From positions 1 through 7,408 of the forward strand of contig CANJEU010000099.1 in assembly GCA_947473445.1 (NCBI GenBank): a stretch of 7,408 bases of DNA, in the 5' to 3' direction. The translations under genes were made by a program, and so were the position numbers. This document shows positions 6,079-7,408 of this stretch, one piece after another. The notes beneath the pieces were generated by a model. The model was given only the letters and a program-made list of their open reading frames with translations. It searched no databases and was not told the DNA's origin. Position 1 is the first letter of the stretch, and the number at the start of each line of letters is the position of its first letter. The stretch is from Fidelibacterota bacterium (GTDB lineage Bacteria > Pseudomonadota > Alphaproteobacteria > Rhodospirillales > Rhodospirillaceae).

Positions 6079-6082
6079 TCCA

Positions 6083-6121
6083 AATACGGCCGACGCTTCT
6101 CTCCGAGGCGTCGGCCGTATT
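6083..6121. terminator. Long perfect hairpin, likely terminator of the SH3 gene
   Basis: The arms 6083-6099 and 6105-6121 pair over 17 positions: 14 perfect (AATACGGCCGACGC with its complement), then one G-T and two more pairs around the 5-base loop TCTCC. The plus-strand continuation ATTATTATG is AT-rich but not a pure T-run, so termination may be moderate. The flanking A/T ends suit action in both directions. Confidence 0.65.
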
Positions 6122-6158
6122 ATTATGCGAGTTATGACTTTCTCATCCTTAATTTGCC

Positions 6159-6187
6159 TTGATTGCAAATGCCGCCGCGTATATATT
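6159..6187 (+). promoter_or_regulatory. Candidate sigma70-type promoter
   Basis: TTGATT (6159-6164) and TATATT (6182-6187) are separated by 17 bases; they match consensus at 4 of 6 and 5 of 6 positions. Transcription would begin near 6194. The -10 lies inside a 16-bp palindrome (6182-6197), and a strong terminator follows at 6213-6239, so the transcript would be only about 45 bases unless read-through occurs. Confidence 0.45.
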
Positions 6188-6197
6188 TATAAATATA
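6182..6197. repeat. 16-bp perfect AT-only palindrome
   Basis: TATATTTATAAATATA is its own reverse complement and contains no G or C, standing out in GC-rich surroundings. It covers the -10 of the candidate promoter and its predicted start site, a position suited to a dimeric regulator. An AT-rich melting region or binding site for a nucleoid protein is an alternative. Confidence 0.6.
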
Positions 6198-6212
6198 CCG
6201 TACCTGGTTCGC

Positions 6213-6239
6213 GCCCTGGCTCCTCGCCGGGGCTTTTTT
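6213..6239 (+). terminator. Intrinsic (rho-independent) terminator
   Basis: GCCCTGGC (6213-6220) pairs with GCCGGGGC (6226-6233) over 8 positions with one G-T pair, around loop TCCTC, and is followed directly by six T (6234-6239). This is a textbook plus-strand terminator. No gene ends just upstream of it; the nearest plus-strand stop is at 6014, beyond two other stem structures. Confidence 0.8.
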
Positions 6240-6240
6240 A

Positions 6241-6675
6241 TTTCCGCATACCTTTGGTCGCCGATGCACGCAGCCGCACCCTTCGATGAGATGGGCGGGA
6301 CGTCCGTACGCGCGCGTTTCTTGCAAAGCGGCGGTGGGCGAATCGACCGCGCGGAGGTGCGCCACCGGGCAAGCGCGCCGAGGCCCGCGGACTGCCGAGT
6401 TTCCACGGCTGACTCGCGGCCTCGTTACGTCCGCGTCTCGCGAAGCTGGTCAGCGATATAGGCCCGCAGGTCGCATCGGATCCTTGTGCCGGTGCGAGTA
6501 GCATCATTGGGCCATGGCGCTCCCGAATGCGTAAAAGAGAAGATCGCTGGCGGCATGTAGCTGGACGAAGCGCCCGGGTCATGGGCGGCTGGGAACGTAT
6601 CACCCGGTCCCACACGATCACCGGCAAGAGCCGGAAGATTCTTTAATACGCCACGAACGCAGGCTATCCGGTGGC
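6241..6675. other. Stretch with no recognisable gene
   Basis: Several frames are open here on both strands, but none has a family motif together with a plausible ribosome binding site. A 39-codon plus-strand frame starts at ATG 6527 and ends with TAA at 6644-6646 (MRKREDRWRHV..., ending ITGKSRKIL). A minus-strand frame from GTG 6613 to 6425 ends in an amphipathic 'LRAYIADQLRETRT'. Both are too weak to annotate as genes. The stretch may hold remnants of a lost gene. Confidence 0.4.
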
Positions 6676-7022
6676 GTGTTCTATTTCACCACGCTGATTG
6701 TCGCCTACGGGACTCTGACCAAACCGTTCAGCGTCGATATCGGGGATGCGACGGTCTTTGTATTCTACACCGCGCACGAGCGCGCGACAGGCGACTATGT
6801 GAACTTCCCCGAGAGCCCGGGCCGTATCGTCCGCGGGCGGATGCGACCCAACGAACCGCGGCGCTGGTGATCGCCGACTTCGCCGAAGCTTTGGCGGCCT
6901 GCAACGCCGACAAGGATGCGCTCGCGCGGATCTTTGAAGATTACGAAAAATCCGCGGCAGGAGGTGGCGATAGCAGCCGCGGGGCCGACTTGATCCCTCG
7001 CGGAACGGGCCCATCTTCGTAA
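6676..7022 (+). pseudogene. Possible remnant of an unrecognised gene
   Basis: From GTG 6676 a frame with GC-rich third positions reads MFYFTTLIVAYGTLTKPF and then a beta-like segment (VDIGDATVFVFYTAHERATG), and stops at 6868-6870. Another frame over the next bases reads 'TAALVIADFAEALAACNADK' and 'DALARIFEDYEKS', which looks like a natural helical C-terminus and runs to TAA at 7020-7022. One frameshift near 6855-6865 would join them. No family is recognised, no ribosome binding site is clear, and the end overlaps the glycosyltransferase gene on the other strand. The minus-strand frame over the same bases is also open, so coding itself is uncertain. Confidence 0.25.
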
Positions 7023-7408
7023 AGCGCGGCATGGGCGCGTGTCACCTGCGCGGAGGAGAAATCGCGCTCGATCATGGCCCGTCCAGCGCGCGCGAACGCC
7101 AGCCGCTCCGCCTCATGCGCCATCATCCACGCCATGGCGTCGGCAAGGGCTTCCGCGTCTCCCGGCGGAACGAGCAATCCGGTCTGATTTGGAATAACGA
7201 CTTCCGTGTTGCCGGGAATTTCCGTTGCCACAAGAGCGCGCTGCGACGCCGCCGCTTCCGTCAAGGCGCGCGGAAGGCCTTCGCCACCGAGCGATGGGTG
7301 AACCAGGACATGACATGCGGCAAGGAAGGGGCGCACGTCGGCGACTTGTCCGGCGAAGGTAACGCCGGGGCGCGCCGCCCACTCGCTCAGTATCGGCTGG
7401 GGAATGGA
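6941..7408 (-). CDS. Family-4 (GT1/GT4-type) glycosyltransferase, C-terminal part
   Basis: The gene continues beyond the right edge; the last 155 residues are visible, ending with TAA at 6941-6943. The sequence is the nucleotide-sugar-binding half of a GT-B retaining glycosyltransferase. 'VTFAGQVADVRPFLAACHVLVHPS' leads to 'EGLPRALTEAAA', the E-x7-E motif that contacts the donor sugar, then 'ALVATEIPGNTEVV' and 'GLLVPPGDAEALADAMAWM'. Such enzymes transfer sugars at the cytoplasmic membrane face for lipopolysaccharide or exopolysaccharide; donor and acceptor cannot be told. The last 20 or so residues after 'RAHAALYED' are Pro/Arg/Ser-rich and look unlike the usual end, so the tail may be altered. 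A GTG at 7334-7336 is internal, since the frame is open to the window edge. Confidence 0.93.
   Translation of the reverse strand, partial: SIPQPILSEWAARPGVTFAGQVADVRPFLAACHVLVHPSLGGEGLPRALTEAAASQRALVATEIPGNTEVVIPNQTGLLVPPGDAEALADAMAWMMAHEAERLAFARAGRAMIERDFSSAQVTRAHAALYEDGPVPRGIKSAPRLLSPPPAADFS

Noticed and set aside
6205..6233. tRNA-like 3' end (GGTTCG...) that could be an attachment-site copy
   Set aside because: The T-arm does not pair, and there is no match to the 3' end of either tRNA in the window.
6655..6720. Resemblance of 'RHERRLSGGVFYFTT' to the start of REP-associated (IS200-like) transposases
   Set aside because: Nothing after it matches: no HxH metal motif and no catalytic tyrosine region. 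Probably chance.
6664..7032. 122-codon minus-strand open frame
   Set aside because: It overlaps the glycosyltransferase 3' end on the same strand in another frame, has no family motif, and its N-terminal half is Arg/Pro-rich as expected for a GC-rich shadow.

Overview
The window looks like chromosomal DNA of a GC-rich alphaproteobacterium. The evidence is a DUF192 protein, an NDUFS4-like accessory subunit of respiratory complex I (a family restricted largely to alphaproteobacteria and mitochondria), tRNA-Pro and tRNA-Arg with encoded CCA, and GC-rich codon use. I cannot fix the order or genus from sequence alone.

Left part (1-1455) is housekeeping. It holds the 3' end of a DUF192 gene, a tiny Lys-rich protein gene, a convergent small winged-helix-like gene on the minus strand, tRNA-Pro(UGG), the complex I subunit gene and tRNA-Arg(UCU). 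Middle (1589-3574) is one large gene for a TonB-dependent outer-membrane receptor whose plug region looks short. It converges, with a 6-base gap, on a minus-strand pair: a small Ala-rich protein downstream of an XRE/S24 (CI/LexA-type) repressor.

The intergenic region 4534-4712 has the layout of a genetic switch. It contains a TTGACA promoter element, three GTCCCC/GTTTCC half-sites at exact 11-bp steps with alternating orientation, and a 13-bp inverted repeat. The divergent gene (4713-5090) is broken: its protein can be read through two frameshifts and one in-frame TAG, so this is either a decayed small accessory locus or a place with assembly errors. No integrase or phage structural gene is in view.

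Right part: a secreted protein with an SH3-type domain followed by Asp/Arg/Asn-rich repeats of thrombospondin type-3 style (5262-6014), including a tandem 38-residue duplication. It is followed by a strongly structured 3' region. Next comes an AT-rich palindrome inside a good promoter match and, only 26 bases after the -10, a classic intrinsic terminator; together these could define a very small RNA. The stretch 6241-6660 has no recognisable gene, 6676-7022 may be a gene remnant, and the window ends inside a minus-strand family-4 glycosyltransferase gene.

The best candidates for a second look are the repressor/operator/broken-gene switch, the short-plug receptor and the promoter-palindrome-terminator unit. 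None of these can be called a new system from this sequence alone.
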